Positions 13,401 through 27,300 of a stretch of DNA of 64,000 nucleotides are shown here, one piece after another. Under the pieces are notes generated by a model, which searched no databases, had not been told where the DNA came from, and saw nothing but the letters and a program-made list of their open reading frames with translations. Where the stretch lies: assembly GCA_016801885.1 (NCBI GenBank), contig CM028889.1, forward strand, positions 22,202,001 to 22,266,000, written 5' to 3'. Within the stretch, counting starts at the first letter, position 1. Each line of letters starts with the position of its first letter. A program made the position numbers and the translations under genes. The stretch comes from Toxotes chatareus (Eukaryota > Chordata > Actinopteri > Toxotidae).

Positions 13401-14879
13401 GCAGTGCATGTTTTAAAGTGCAAGGAGAAGAGTAAGCAGGGTGAGACAGTGAAAGCTTGATATGTTCAAGACAGCTAGTAGATCTGAGATTTTCTTACTT
13501 ACTCGTTACTGGACTTTGGTCTATTGTTAATTATTGTGTTAACAGGAGATGTCCGTGTTGAACTCAGTTCAGTGGTTAATCCTATTTAAATTCTTAAGAA
13601 TTTAGTTAAGATTACCATCTAGATTCTCCCTAGCAACTCTAAAGAGCTTGAGAAGATATATTAGAAGTATATTAGAAAATCCCCAAATCTATCTGTGCCA
13701 TGCTAATAGAAGAGGTTTCCAAAAAGATAAAATGCTGCCAATCTGTTAAAAATTTATTTTTGTATATTTGATGTTTTCGCTGTCACAGGATATTTTTGCA
13801 TAAATTCACAAAACCTAAAAACATTTTACCTTCGAGCTGCAGCACTCTCAAAAAATCTTCTCATCTACATATTCACAATTTCAAAGAGCGAAAATGGTAG
13901 CTCTAGATTCTGATATGTAGTAACTAAATAATAAAACAGCCTGTTATTTTCCAAGCTGCATAGTCAAAGGGGGCACAAATACTTTGTACTTGCACAAAGT
14001 TGACAAACTATGAATATGAGGCAGCTATTTCACATTGTAAAGTCTAACTCATAGGCACAAGTCAAGTGTTTCCATTTGTCTTTCACCTAAAACCAATGGA
14101 CAAAACGTCCACAACAACAATTCCCCACACTAAAGGCCTTTGAACTTAAATTCCAGAGGCAAGTAGAGGTACAATGTGGAGGAAATACACCCATATGGCT
14201 AAACAATAAAAGGAAGTTGAATTTATTGGCTTATTGATCATATTTAGCAGACAAGCAGCCCATTAAAGGATTTAGTATAGACTGTGTTTACTATCTGCAT
14301 CCCTTCAGACCAGACCTTACTTTGAAAGTACAAAACAATCTCAAAACCGTATTATGCATTGAAATCACTTCCAGCAGTGTTTGCTGATGATGTTATTGTT
14401 CCCTGCTTGGTTGTTCTAAGAGCCTGCAAGACATCACACAAGACAAATAATTTATACTGGGTAACACAGAACAGCACAGCTCATAACTCACCTGTATGCC
14501 AAAATATGTTTACCATACTACTATTTTGTTTATTTGGTATTAGGACAAACATGTCACTATTTTTTGCTCAATTTTAGTGTCTCTGCTCTAACAGTGAACA
14601 AGTTTTGGAAAATGTCTTGCACTCCCATTTAGTGCGTACCCACAGCAGCACACAATGAGTACAGCAAAGAAAACAGGCTCTCCCTCAGTGTTTACACAAA
14701 ATAAAAACACAGTTTGTAGTTACTGTCAGTTCTTGAAAGAAGAGCTTAATTTTTACCATGGAATGTCTCCAGGTCCATTTTAAGACTTGAGTCGCTCATG
14801 ATTAGACCTTCAAAGAATATCATCCATACACAGACTGAAAATGTTTTACATGAATTTTGAGAGGTAGCACCCAAACATC
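13400..14879. other. Intergenic DNA between bsg and rnf126
   Basis: AT-rich sequence with no supportable exon. It lies between the LINE remnant and the probable rnf126 3' end. Confidence 0.6.
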
Positions 14880-15771
14880 TTTATTTTCATTTCATTTTTT
14901 TCTCTTTTTTTGTACACTGTCAAGACTGCAAGTCAATCATTTTTCAACTGGCAACTTTAGAAAATATTTAATTTACCTTTAAGTTAAAATGCACAGATGC
15001 ACTGAAATATCTCTAAGTGTATAATGTGAAAAGCTGATCCACATTTTAGACCTGTAGATTAAAAAAAAAAAAAAAAAAAAACGAAAAACAATCCCTGTTA
15101 CTGCAATTTGACACATCGTTTCATGTGCAAACAATGGTACCTGTGTATCCTGACTATAAAATAATTCCATAAATTATTGTCATTTTCTTTTGAGAATTAC
15201 AGGAATCAAATGTAATATCTTTCCAAACCATGAAGAATCTTGAGTGCACACTTAAACAGTGCACTACAGTGCACTTTGGGTAATTTTATCTGTGAGATAT
15301 GTATAGTAATTATAAAAGGAATAACTGTAACTTTCTTTTTGGTTCACTGGCAAAAGTGGATCATTTTAAATCACACAAGTGTGGCGATTAAAAAAACAAA
15401 CAAACAAAAACAAAACATCAACTGTCTTATTGTCCAGACTCCTTTACTGTTGGATTTCTTTTTTTTCTCTTCCCTGCATGAGGTGATTCAGGCAGATCGA
15501 GCCCCTTTAAGTTTTCGTGCTCCTCTACATCCTCTCTGACAGAAGCTGCACTGCAGGGCCTCCGCCCTTCCTTTGCTCAGATTCCTGATGAGGGTGGGGG
15601 CAACAGGTTGGACCTCATGTATCACTTACCCCTGAGTCAGGCTTGAGTGCTCCTGGTGAGATGCACTCAGGTCTCTACCCTAGGACAGGAAGAGACTGGA
15701 GGTCACCGCTCTGAAGTAAAGCAGCCTAGGAGCTATAAACAGCTCACGGGGTGATAAGGACAAATGTCTCT
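14880..15771 (-). other. rnf126: rnf126 3' UTR (probable)
   Basis: This follows the rnf126 stop at 15772-15774. An AATAAA signal on the minus strand (TTTATT at 14880-14885) gives a likely 3' end. The region includes a 20-nt A run near 15061-15080. Confidence 0.5.
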
Positions 15772-18700
15772 CTAGGAGTTATCAGTGGAGTTTTCATTGC
15801 TGGTCGAACTTGAGGACTGAGGGGTAGAGGAGGAGGATGAAGAGGAGGAAGAGGAGGAGGTAAAGTTCATCTCGGATAGTTCTGGAGGGTTCGTTGCTGT
15901 GTTCTGTCCACTCAGGCTTTTCCTGCACACTGGACAAGTGTCATGCTGGGAGAAAAAGGGGGCAAAAACATGAGGCTGTTTTAGTCTTATTGCTGATGTT
16001 TCCCCATAGTTCCAGATAGCAACAAGTGAATATTTAAGTAGAAAGAGCACTAAGTAGGTGATGACTAATACCTGTTCCAGCCAGGGTACTATGCAGTCAT
16101 TGTGGAACATGTGATTGCATGGAAGCTGCCTCACATTCTCTCCAACACTGTAATCTTCTTTACACACTGGACATTCCAGACCTGAAGCTGAATAACAGAA
16201 AATCATAACAACACTTAAAATATATTCTCTCAAGTGAACAGATAAAATAGTGAATTATATTCTGGACAACCGATAGAATAAAGCATAGTCTGATTATCTA
16301 GTAATTTCTTTCATGGCCAACCTCCTGGTCTACAAAACTCAGAATGAGTTCGGAAATCATAGTGATTGTTATCACCACAAGGTAAGATTTCAAATCAGTT
16401 TAACAGGTCATTTCCCACCGCTTCCACATGGTCAACAGGTGGAACATGTCCCTGCGCTACCATACAAAGGAAGAGGACAGGAACTATTACATACACTGAG
16501 AAAAAAAGTTTTAAAATAAGCTTAACCACACTTCGTCATCGCTAATTAACCAAACTGTAAATACAAGAGCCTAAGGCTGATATGGCAGTTACTCCTACTC
16601 AAAACTAGACATAGCTTCTTTTTTTTTTCACAGCAGAACCAGATTAGATGTTTTTACTCTCCATGGCAGGATCTAACTGCTGCCGTCTTTGTATTGGATA
16701 TCAAACTAAATTACCAAGGCATTAATGCCATCGAAATTGATATACTTCAATTTCAGGAAACAGTATGTCTCCTGCTAAATGGTACTGGTAAATGGTACTT
16801 CATTATAATAAAATGTAGTAAAAACTAACAACAATCTATTTAGAAGAAAATTATACTGCTTAACAACCCTGCATAATAAAATTATTACAGCAGCCGACTA
16901 CTATTTATTTTAACTTACCAACATGTTCTTCTGTAATTTGTACTGTAGGAAGACTTTTTATTTTATCTCTATCAGCAGGCGGAGGTCCTGTGTTTTCAAA
17001 CTGGTTTAATAACTAAAGGAAAAAAAAATATAAAAGAAATTGTGACATATATTTTTCATTATATGTACCATTTATACACAATTTCCTAAATATGTAATTC
17101 AAAGTTAAAAATACAAATCTAAAAAAAAGAGCCTTTTTAAAAAAAAAAAAAAAAAAGTTCAGAAACAAGTTGAGGGTCTTAAAAGTACCTGTGTTATAAT
17201 TGCATCTAGTCCATTAGCACCCCAGGCATAATCCATGGGATTTGAATGAAGAACACCCCTTTAAAATAAATAAATAAACAAACAAACAAAGAATAAAACA
17301 TTAGACCAACAAGAAGAAACCAAGTGCATATTATTGAGTAATTGTTTTCTGGTTTATTAAAGCTCTGTTGCAAAGACTCACCAGGGTCCAACACCAATAT
17401 TTGGCATTGCAGTAGGTGCAATTATTCCATTCACTAGCTGCTGAATGATTCTACAAAATAGAACACACAGATAACACAGATATTGCAAAAGAGAAATTAC
17501 ACTACATATGAAGACATGAAGGAAGAGTCAAACGAAGCTCAGAGAAAGATTGACTAGAGACAAACGCCATTAATCAAGCACAAGTGGGACTTCCATCCCA
17601 CAAGTCAGAGTATATTTCTTACCCCTCTAAAGTGGGAACTCCCTCATGCCGCCCTGCTTGTCGTCTTGAACCATGACGACTCCTCGGTTGCCTAGCACCA
17701 TATCGTTGCCTTGATGCCGTTTCCCTTTCCCTCCTGTTTTCAGCCTCCCTGTTGTCCTCTGTTCCCAGTCCGGCCCCAAAGTCAAAACTGTCATCGAAGA
17801 CGCCCAGGGCAAACTGACCATAGCCCGAAGGGAATGTAAACAAGTGCTGGTCCACATTCTGGGAGAAGCAGATACAAAAACAAAAAATCAACAGTCTGAA
17901 GAGTGAGATCAGCTGATTAAATGAGTCTGGTGTGCTGCTGTTTGGTTGGAACAAAAACTTACAACCACACAGCCCTTTGTGGAACAGTTTGGACACATCT
18001 GGTCTAACTTAAGTGTTGTAACCTTGATGGCAGAAATCAGCACATCCTCAAGCTAACAGGAACTGTTTATAGTCAATACAACACGCCTGACTTGACTATC
18101 AGGTCAAATTTCACCCCAATGGAAATATTATAGAATGCCTGCCACCCATTTTTATTATTTATTATTATATAGGGAAATTGTATTATATTTTGCAGTAAAA
18201 TGTCTCCTCACAGCGTCAACATAAATTACATATCAAGCTGAGAATGGAAACTTTGACTGGGCAAAGTTAAAGCAGCCAAATTACCCAACACAATATTTCT
18301 GTTCAAGAGCAAGACTATAGCTGAAAAAGCAGAAGTGGAAACCTTGAAATGACTTCCATCATGTCCAGTGTCAGATCAGAAAAAACATCAATGGTAACAA
18401 TTTTAAGAAATGCTGACTCTATTATGCAACAGGGCAGGAGAGCAGAGGAAGGTTACGTGACAGAGAGAGAGAGTCTGAGTAAAATGAGTTAGAAACCTCA
18501 AATGGTTGCTGGTTCTGGGGCCCGCTGGAGATGGTAGACATGGAGCCATTGTCAGCACTAAACAGGGAACAGATTGTTGACAGGTTATGTGTAGACTAAA
18601 AAAGAACTATTTTTTTCCACCATGTCAGTTACCATCATTCTTAACAATTATGATAGCATGTTTTCCTGAGTCCTATTTCTTCCCCTCATCCTCGCTGCCC

Positions 18701-20841
18701 CACATTTGAAATGTAGTGGTTGTGTTTCCTACTTTAAGTGTAATACCATGTTATACCAATACAATAGATGGAAGAGGGGGAAAAACGGTAAAGGAAAGAA
18801 GTATAATGTTAATCTGAACAAAAAAAATACATGCGATCAAAACCACTTATTTGAGAGTCAAATGAAATGTAAATGTTTTAAGCTGCTAAAGAAAGGATCA
18901 TTTTGATTGAATGTACAGGACAGGGTCAAAGTCTATGCTGGGAGTCCCCACAGGTGCTGATATAAACCTGAGTTTTGTGGAGTGGTTCTGTCCTAAATGT
19001 GGTTAGTGAGTGAGGTAACTGTTAGGAATGATGGCCAAACATATAAAGATAAGACCACAGTAAATGCTGGCAGTCTCTTAAACATACAGTATAAGCGTCA
19101 GACATTGTTAAAAAAATAAATCAACAAAGGCTCCCTTTTATGTGGTAAATTATGGCCAAATTACACACCTTCTCTCCTCCAGCAGCTCCTCAATAAATCC
19201 AGACTCACATCTTGGGCATGTATACTCCTGTAAACAAACAATACAAAAGAAATACAAGAACAAACAGTAGCTTAGTCGGACAGAGGGATAAAGAAGACAG
19301 ATGATGGTTATCCTTTTTGTTTGGCTCTGACCTAGAAAAAGCACAGTAAAGCAGCAGTCCAGAAGTAAAAGCTGTGTGAATTTGACATTGAATTTTGTTG
19401 ATTTAAACTCTCATGGCAGAAACTAGTCTGACTAAATACAGGTTATTTTCAGTCCAGGGGTCTGACATAAGTTTGTCTGGCTAACTTCCTATCTTCCTAT
19501 CTTGGGCAAGCTCTAAGATAGGAAGGTATGCCCCAGTTATTGTGGTACTAAAACACAAGACTTCTTGGAGTGCACATCACTGATGATCTCTCATGGTCCT
19601 TTAACATAACCATTCTGGACAAGAGGGCTCAAGAGCGGATGCACTGCCAGAGAAGACTTTCCCACCCCCCACCTAACCACCTTCTTTTGGAACTGTTGAA
19701 AGTGTCCTGACCAGCTGTGTCACTATCTGGTCTAGGAACTGTAGTCTGCACACCCATGAGCCCCTTTAGCAAATGTTTCCCAAAAAAAATCTTGAGTACC
19801 CTAAAGGACTCTTTCTACCTATTTACAGACAAGATCGGCCCAACCTGCCAAAATGAACAACAGCATCTTCTCCCAGGCTTGCAGCAACCCACAATTCAAC
19901 ACACTTCTTAGATAATACAAACACACACACACATCATTTTTATGTGGTTATATAAATATTTTTGTTTACATTTTGTTTTTTTTAACACCCTGATCCCTTA
20001 GGAAACAATGTCACTCAGCTGCATTTATGTAGCTGAAATGACAAAATAAACTAATACACTGGCTACTTTAATCAATAAAGCCAGCGGTTGCACAGTTGTT
20101 TGAGGCGTTATGCGACCACAGGTCATTGCCAGCACCCTACAGAAACCTGTGGCTGATCTTTCACATTGTGAAGGGCACATGTACACTTCTATGACAGATC
20201 ATTCTAGCCTGTAACAGGCAGGCCACTTGTGTACCTTACTGAATAGCAAAACAAGAAAAGGACACAGTAGCATTGTTGCCGCTGAATCATTCACATAACT
20301 GATTAACAGTCTAGTGAACAAAGTCTTGAGGGAAACTAGTGTTAACAGCGTTTCATTAAAAATGTCGACAATTAATGTTAGATGCGATGAAAGTGTTACA
20401 GTTAACGTTAGTGCTAGTGAATACAGCTAACCGTTAAGCTAGTAAGCCTCGTAAACCCACATTAATTAACAAAAGATTCCGAGAAAGCCTGTGACAAATT
20501 ACTCAAGGAAGGTAGCAGTACTTTGTGTGTAATGACTGAGCAGTTCGTGTTTACATACACGCTGATCCACTACTTTGATAACAAGCTAACTAACACTGAG
20601 TAACGTTAGCGAGATAAACGGGAGCTCGCAGGAGCCAGCTAATAGTGTTAGCATGCTAACAGCTGACGCCGCTGCTACAACGATTTCTAGTAAAGTAACA
20701 ACAAGACAACCTCGTTTCTCATTTGTCCAACTGTCCCTGCCTTTGCTTTCTGTCTGTGGTACTTACGGGAAGCCGAGGACTGATCTCTGCAGAGCATCTG
20801 TGACAGAAGAACCGACTGGGCCATGGAGGAGCTTCAGCCAT
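15772..20841 (-). CDS. rnf126: E3 ubiquitin-protein ligase RNF126, complete
   Basis: RING-H2 ubiquitin ligase; human RNF126 acts in cytosolic quality control with BAG6 and in receptor sorting. Coding exons: 20767-20841, 19169-19227, 18497-18557, 17623-17858, 17382-17450, 17189-17258, 16919-17012, 16072-16187, 15772-15945. They total 954 nt (317 aa; human about 310-326), with GT-AG sites and consistent phase. The N-terminal zinc finger uses C13, C16, C29 and C32. A conserved middle carries GVLHSNPMDYAWGANGLDAI, and the RING spans about 227-267 (C227, C230, C245, H247, H250, C253, C264, C267). The tail is poly-Ser followed by SNENSTDNS. An in-frame TAG three codons before the ATG supports the start. 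The paralogue RNF115 is less likely because of the poly-Ser/SNEN ending. Confidence 0.96.
16188..18496 (-). other. rnf126: rnf126 introns between the middle and RING exons
   Basis: Introns 16188-16918, 17013-17188, 17259-17381, 17451-17622 and 17859-18496. They are AT-rich, with an A run near 17139-17156. Nothing else was seen. Confidence 0.7.
18558..19168 (-). other. rnf126: rnf126 intron 2
   Basis: 611-nt intron, AT-rich, without a recognisable element. Confidence 0.75.
19228..20766 (-). other. rnf126: rnf126 intron 1
   Basis: Intron between the start exon and the second zinc-finger exon. It contains a LINE 3' fragment (about 19545-19905, described separately) and several 'gctaacgttagc'-like repeat motifs near 20395-20660. 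Confidence 0.75.
19545..19905 (+). mobile_element. LINE 3' coding-region fragment
   Basis: On the plus strand this stretch translates, with frame breaks, to a peptide like the C-terminal end of teleost Rex1/L2-type reverse transcriptases: 'FLGVHITDDLSWSFNIT', then 'KRAQERMHCQRRL'. It sits in rnf126 intron 1 in antisense to the gene. It is truncated and dead. Confidence 0.65.
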
Positions 20842-21000
20842 CTTTAGCTACTAAACAGGTAGAGAGGGGGAAGGACTACGGAGCACCGAATAGGACAATG
20901 TTCGGCTCCTAGAAAATACGACAAACATGTGATTTCAACGGCTGCATTACATCATAAATAATATTTAAATCTAGTAAATGAGTAAAAATAATGTCGACTT
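20842..21000 (-). promoter_or_regulatory. rnf126: rnf126 5' UTR and promoter region (approximate)
   Basis: Sequence directly upstream of the rnf126 ATG (20839-20841). No TATA box is apparent. The boundary is approximate. Confidence 0.35.
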
Positions 21001-23476
21001 CAGTAGAAAAATAAAAGTGGAACATTACTGGATGAATGATACAAAAGCTCTCCAATTACAGACTAAAATTGATGTGAAAATTTAACATGGATATTATTAA
21101 ATTAAGTAACTGTAATAGTGTAAATGTAAGTAAACAAACAAAGAAAAATCGTTTATTTCACTGTAAAGAACAGAAATATTAATTTGTATTCATGTGACAA
21201 CCACTAACAATGAAATAAAAATTATTGCCACATGGTGGTGCTTTTGTGTATCAAGTGCTGAAGAGTATCACTGTATTTCACATTGAGGCCAGTAGCCAGA
21301 GTGTATAGTAAAGATTCACTACATTCTTGGTAAGTTTCCCATGGAGTCTTTTGGAAACTCTAGTCAGGTTGTCATGTGTTGGGAACAGGTTAAGTTGTCT
21401 CTTATCCATCTGCACAAGCCAATGCAAAAGCTCCAGGAAAGTAAAGAACTGGAGACCTGAATAACGTGATACCCACAACAAATCAGTATCACGTACCACC
21501 ACACTGTGTCTCCACTGAACTTGGGTCTTATCCCTGCAGGTTCAGCCCCCCTGCCCTGTTCTCTCTGTTTGCATGAAAACCAGAGGTGTGTTTTTGCAAT
21601 TCGGCATAGCGTTAGATTTATTTTGACACGTAACTTTTCCATTGGATTCCTGTCAACCACCTCTTGAGCCCAACAGGCTTAAACTATAAGTGTTTAAAAC
21701 TTGTGTAGCATCTGTTTTTGAGCATCACATCTTGTCAAGAGTGGATTTGTATTTTGTCCTTGATTATTTGACAGGAGTTGTTGGAAGCATTTTATCAAGT
21801 GTCAAATCAGAGACAGAAAACTGTAAATAAGTAGCCTCTCACACGGGAAAGACATTGTCTCGTTTTATGTGAACACAACCAAGTTGTCGCTGGAGGCTAT
21901 CTGGCGGCACTGAGATAGCAGTGAAGGTCTCAGAGATTACTTGGTTACATAAGATCTGGGGTGGAGGGGGCGATGATTGATTTCATTTTGTTTCCAATTT
22001 TGTTTTTATTTTCAAAGTTATAAATTAAAAAATCCTCAATTTTTTTTCACAGGTATTCTTAATGAGATTACCATAACTCCAGATTGACAGCTATAAACAT
22101 GTCACACAAGTCTGGAGTACCTCCAGTGCTTGGCACAACATGTGGAGAGTAAGTAGGAGTTCCCACCCGACTGCTCGCCAGCCAATCACATCTCTCAAGC
22201 CGTCTGGCCTGATCTTTATGAACGAATGTCCAGTTTCAGAGAGTATCTCTGGATGCAACCAGTTCCTGTGGTGTTTTATGGGTGTACTGTTTTGATAGAA
22301 AAACATGTGGAAATAGCCATACAACTACATTGTATCCAATATCAGCCATACAGCCAACACACTGCTCCATATCAGTATTATGCAGAACACTTTTTTCTCT
22401 TACATGTGTAGTAAACAACTGCAAAATTTCAGAGAACCAATGGCTTAATTTTCCAACCTGCAACGCACAAGATGAATATGATTAGTTACAATCAGACTGG
22501 ATGTTTCTGCACAGCAGAGCTCACAATGTAACCTAGTTAGGTCCTAATGTCCTAATGTGTTGTGTCTGATGTGGCCATGTGGGAGCAGGAAAGACACGGC
22601 TGTCCCATGGGCTGAGATTAGAGAGGGTCTGATAGCACTGAGGTTTGCTATGTCTGCCTGGCTGAGGTAAGCTATTGTCTCTCTGTGCCCAGTGCGTCAC
22701 CGGCATCGCAGTCGAATGCTCATTGTAGCAATGCAGTCTGGGGAGTGAGTGACTGTGGGTCAGAGACAGGTCATGTGAGCAGCAGAAAACCACTCTACCC
22801 AAACCGAGTGACCTTCCACGTCATGTAGTTTTAGGTCACTACTAGTCTGGATTTAGGCTATGCTGGCCAAAAAACACATTATTCTGCAAGTGACCTGCAC
22901 TGCATGTAAGGAAGCGCAAATATATTGGGTGTTTTCATTCTGTGGATTGAAAAACTGATCACGTGCTGTAGAACACTGCAAGTGGTGGAAGTAACTAACT
23001 GTATTTCTTCCTGCCTTTGTATATTAGCAGTTTTTAAACCGCACATGCGTGTATATGCACATGCACGCATACATCCATGTACAGTGGCTTAGCCAATAGG
23101 ATAAGTGCTGTTTTCCAAGCCTACTTTTTACAGTTTAATTTCTATTACGCTCTAAGAGGCAATAAAGTGTTGCAGCCAAGGCAGCAGACAGATATGCTGC
23201 AAGGGACACTGCTGCTTTTGTCGCTCCATAGAGTTTTTCCAGACACTCCAGCCGGGATTGCCCCACACAGTCCCTTTGGGCCCCCGAATCACACTCACAT
23301 ACACACATAAACACTCACATAGACACACACTCAGCAATAACAGCCGCCTGCTGGAACTTCCTGGGCCTCTTAGTCATGCGTCACTTGTTTTCAGTCCCAC
23401 CCATCGAAGACTCTGTCTCCTCCAGACACACTCTGTCTGACGCCATGTGTCACAAGACCTGTGCATCAGACACACT

Positions 23477-23524
<48 letters not shown>

Positions 23525-23980
23525 CGTAAGATCCCTGGACAAACAGCAAGAAGGCTGTGAAGATCAACATTAGTGATGGACAAAGCTGTCTTTAAAAAAA
23601 TAAACCTAACACATCCGTGAACATGTATATGTTCATATCTGAACCACAGCAGGTATCCCTTCTGTTCTGTGCTGTGTTTTTCCGCTCTGCTTGTGTTCCA
23701 GAACAAAATCCCTCGGTACTGCATTGGTACACAAGTGTTTGAGATTACATCACTGAGCAGCTAACAAAATATAGATGTTGCTAGAGGAACATATGTGCAC
23801 AATTAGCCGCCTAGTTTAAACCATCTTTGTTGTAGAGGAGTGTTTGTGGTCACTCACTGCAGATGTTTCAGCAGTTCAGTTTGACTTTATCTATTTTTAT
23901 TGACCCATTGTTTCATTAAATTGTGGTAATATGTCCTGATCATGTTCACTCTATCAGTGCCTCTTTGTGTTTACTAAGCT
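21001..23980. other. Intergenic DNA upstream of rnf126
   Basis: AT-rich sequence with no exon I can support. It includes the (CA)n microsatellite at 23478-23523. Confidence 0.6.
23478..23523. repeat. (CA)n microsatellite
   Basis: About 23 uninterrupted CA units. The open frames across it (Thr-His or Cys-Val repeats) are artefacts of the dinucleotide repeat. Confidence 0.97.
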
Positions 23981-23984
23981 TACA

Positions 23985-24350
23985 TGGTGATTTTTAGTCC
24001 TAAATACTTTTTAACCATGCCAACAATGATGCTCTAGGAATGACAACTTCCACCACTTTTGTTTGGACTGAAATATCCTGACAACTATTGAATAGACTGG
24101 CACAAAATTTTGTACAGACATTCATGGTCCCCACAGGATGAAACCTACTGACTTAGTTGGTTCCCTGACCTTTCCTCTTGCGCCACTGTGAGATTCACTT
24201 TGGCTTTTTTTTTTTTTTTAAATAAAATGTCTCAAAAACTAATGGATGGACTATCATAAAATTTGCTACAGATATTCATGTTCCTCATAGGAAGAATCGT
24301 AAAAGGTCTGGTAACCCCTCAACTTTTCATCCAAAGGCAATCATCGGATC
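23985..24350. repeat. Teleost interspersed repeat, copy 1 ('ggtccccaggggatgaat' family)
   Basis: It carries the blocks 'ccaccacttttgtttggact', 'cagacattcatggtcccc' and 'aggatgaaacctactgac', followed by a second partial unit after the T run at 24208-24220. Similar blocks recur in this window at about 47900-48770 (opposite orientation) and 62715-63345, so it is dispersed. It resembles a repeat family common in teleost intergenic DNA; I assign no class. Confidence 0.7.
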
Positions 24351-27300
24351 AACAATTTAATTTGTCTAATACTGGTTTATGACCAAATACCTTCACCCTC
24401 ACGGAGCCCCTGGCATGACTTTGAGTCTTTTCAAGTGATAAACACTCACTGGTTAGATAAAGGTAATTTTGAGGAAAATTTCTGAATGGCCTGAAATTTG
24501 TGCATTGTATAAATACAGTATAATTAACAATCAGTTACTAAAACAGAATGATACAATATAGCATGCAGTCAAAGAAAAAACAAGCACTTAAAGTACAAGA
24601 CACAAAAGATAGTATGCTGGAAAAAAACGTAGTGTTATCTGTTCTACCCAGCAGATTTTATTTAGAAACACCACCCACAAAGCTACACAGGGGACAAGAA
24701 GAACTCCCAATGAAAAGAACAAAGCCTATATCATTTCAACAAGAAATTCCCTAGCAGGTGGCTGAGTGTGAAATGAGGACAAAAAGAGACAATTACCAAG
24801 TGTTTGTGTGTGTGTGTGAGTGGACTGTGTATAAAATTCCCTACTGGAGTATCTGGAGTATTATTTTTGGCACACACTTTATATTTGTGTATGTGTCAAT
24901 GGGTGTCTGTTTGTGTGTATGAGAGTATGGGTGTAGATATGTCAGTAGTCCCTCTGTGTGGGTTTCCAGGGTGTGCTGTTGTGTGCATACAGTACGTGCA
25001 AGTATCTGCATGTTTGTCTGCATACATGTTTATGTATGTTCACATGCAGTTGTACAGTGAATCTAGTGGCATCCACAGTCCACACAAAACAACACTGGGG
25101 CTTCTAACATTATGCATGGGTGCAGTTACTCCTCTAATCTGAAACTGACCATCAGTCTGTTTATACGATGTGCAGCTCTGTAGTCTGGGGGAATAGATAC
25201 CATATGGGCCTCTTGAGTTCATTTGTGGTACACTGTCTTACTTCAACAAGCAGAGGATCTCCTAACAGATGATTTAATTAAGTGTGTCCTAATGTCTATT
25301 GTAGCTGTTCAACTAAAAGAAGCTGTTGACAATGAGCGGACAAAATCGGATGAAATCTGAACCGTGGAAACTTTTCCACTCTCATCTTTGCTGAATTTGC
25401 ATGGCATACCTTAACGCATGACAGCAAATTAAATGGTCAACCAACTTTCCATGATAAACAAGCAGGTATCTGGGCCAAGGCTTATAAAAAAGGTATTGCT
25501 GTCTTGTTTCTATGTAAGAGCCACCTGAAAAGCTGATGTGAAATTATGGTCATGGCCTGGTAATCTTCCAAGCCTCAAATTGCACAATTGGACTCAATTT
25601 GAGTCACTTTTAGGGACTAAATGCAGCACAATTATCACACTTCATTGAGTTTTCAGTTATGTGGCTTGATATTTCAACATGAACTCAAACCAAAGTTAAT
25701 TCAGTGATAGTGTCAGTGCCAAGTCCAGGAGGCAGCAATCTCATATATTATTCTTGACTCAGGCACACGTGTTCCCAAACACTTAGAAACCCTCAAGGAG
25801 TCTCAGACTGTACCTAAGTGCTCACTGAATACCATAACAAAGTGAATTCATCACAGATTACAATCAATATTTGGTATGTACATATATTTTAACATGTTTT
25901 ACAAAGTTTGCAGTATATTTTGTTGTATTCCCAGTACATTTTGCTTCTGTAAGACCTAGAACATGTGGGCCAGACCACACACAGAGCTAGCGGAGAAGCC
26001 ATCCCAGAGGTCACAATGAGGAAGTAAAACAATTCACCAAGAATAATTTGGGACAATTAGCATTTGCACAACTTCCTAGCTCTGCTGATTTGTTGCTGAT
26101 GATCTGATCCTGACCAGATCACTGACAAACACTGCTCACGTGTAGCAAACCTGCTCAGATTTTCAGTTGTTGCTTAAGGTAGCAATGAGGTAAGCTTACT
26201 TAGTGGGCTCAGATTTCCACTACAAAGTTTCTTTGAGCAAATTATCTTTTAGTTTTGTTGCCAGGTACAACTGATGGACCTTCTTCTTAAAGCAGTGTCC
26301 TTTTCCTGACATCCACCCTGAGGCTCTGAAAGCATGAACATTACCTTTAATAGTTTAATAGTTTCATTTTCCTCTATTAAAAACCAACATCCGGTTGGTC
26401 GTGTGTTTCGTCTCAATAAAATGTACATTATATTAGACAAGAGATTGTAAAATGCAAAAAAGTGTTTCCGAGAAATCCATAAAACGTCATCTGTAATGGT
26501 AAAAATGGCAAGACCGGAGTGTGGGCTCTTGTGTCAGTATAATGATCAATTGTCAGAAGTTAAATATCATGCACATGTGGAAAATTTAAAGACTTGCTGT
26601 GCCGCAAAGCAAGTCTGGGAAATAATGTCTGAGGCAGATATATTCTGATGGAGTGATGGATCTGATATCTATTGGTTTCAGCTGTGGGACGGAGCTGTTT
26701 ACAATCCAGTGGCGCGATCCAGAGAGTGGGTGGTCTCTGAAAACACTCCACAGTGCCTGGTTTCATCACAACATCATTTCAGATCTAAATGTTGGCTGTT
26801 AACTTACTGGAAGTAGTATGGCAAGTTGGCGGAAATGATACCATGTGTATGTCGTTGAGAAAGACGCTGGACATTTCAGAGCCGGATGATTACGCATCCC
26901 TGAAATGTCAGTGTGGGCGTCACATTATGGCCCCATGTGTTTGAAAAGATATAAACAACTCAGCCAGAGGTTGTGATGTAATGTGCGCGGCTGATCCCAT
27001 GCTTATTACAGGTGAGCTCTAGCAGGAGAGATGCACCCACCTTCACACCCACACACTCAAACACACAGCCACGTTCCAGTGGAAGTGAGGCTCATTGGCA
27101 ATACCACAAACCATAACTATAGAAAAAAAAACGATGAAATATGGAGTAAAGTGGGCAGGGAATTCCAGAGCTCTCGTGTTGAGTGTAATTAGAATAGCTC
27201 TGAAATGGCTCATAGGTTTACTCCGTGGTCATGTCATTACCACCGTTGGTGTGACAGAGACCCATCTTATCCGACATCAGTCAGAGGGCTGTGCGGTAAT

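Noticed and set aside
23374..23724. 116-aa minus-strand open frame with Cys-Val repeats
   Set aside because: It is a translation of the (CA)n microsatellite; no domain outside it.
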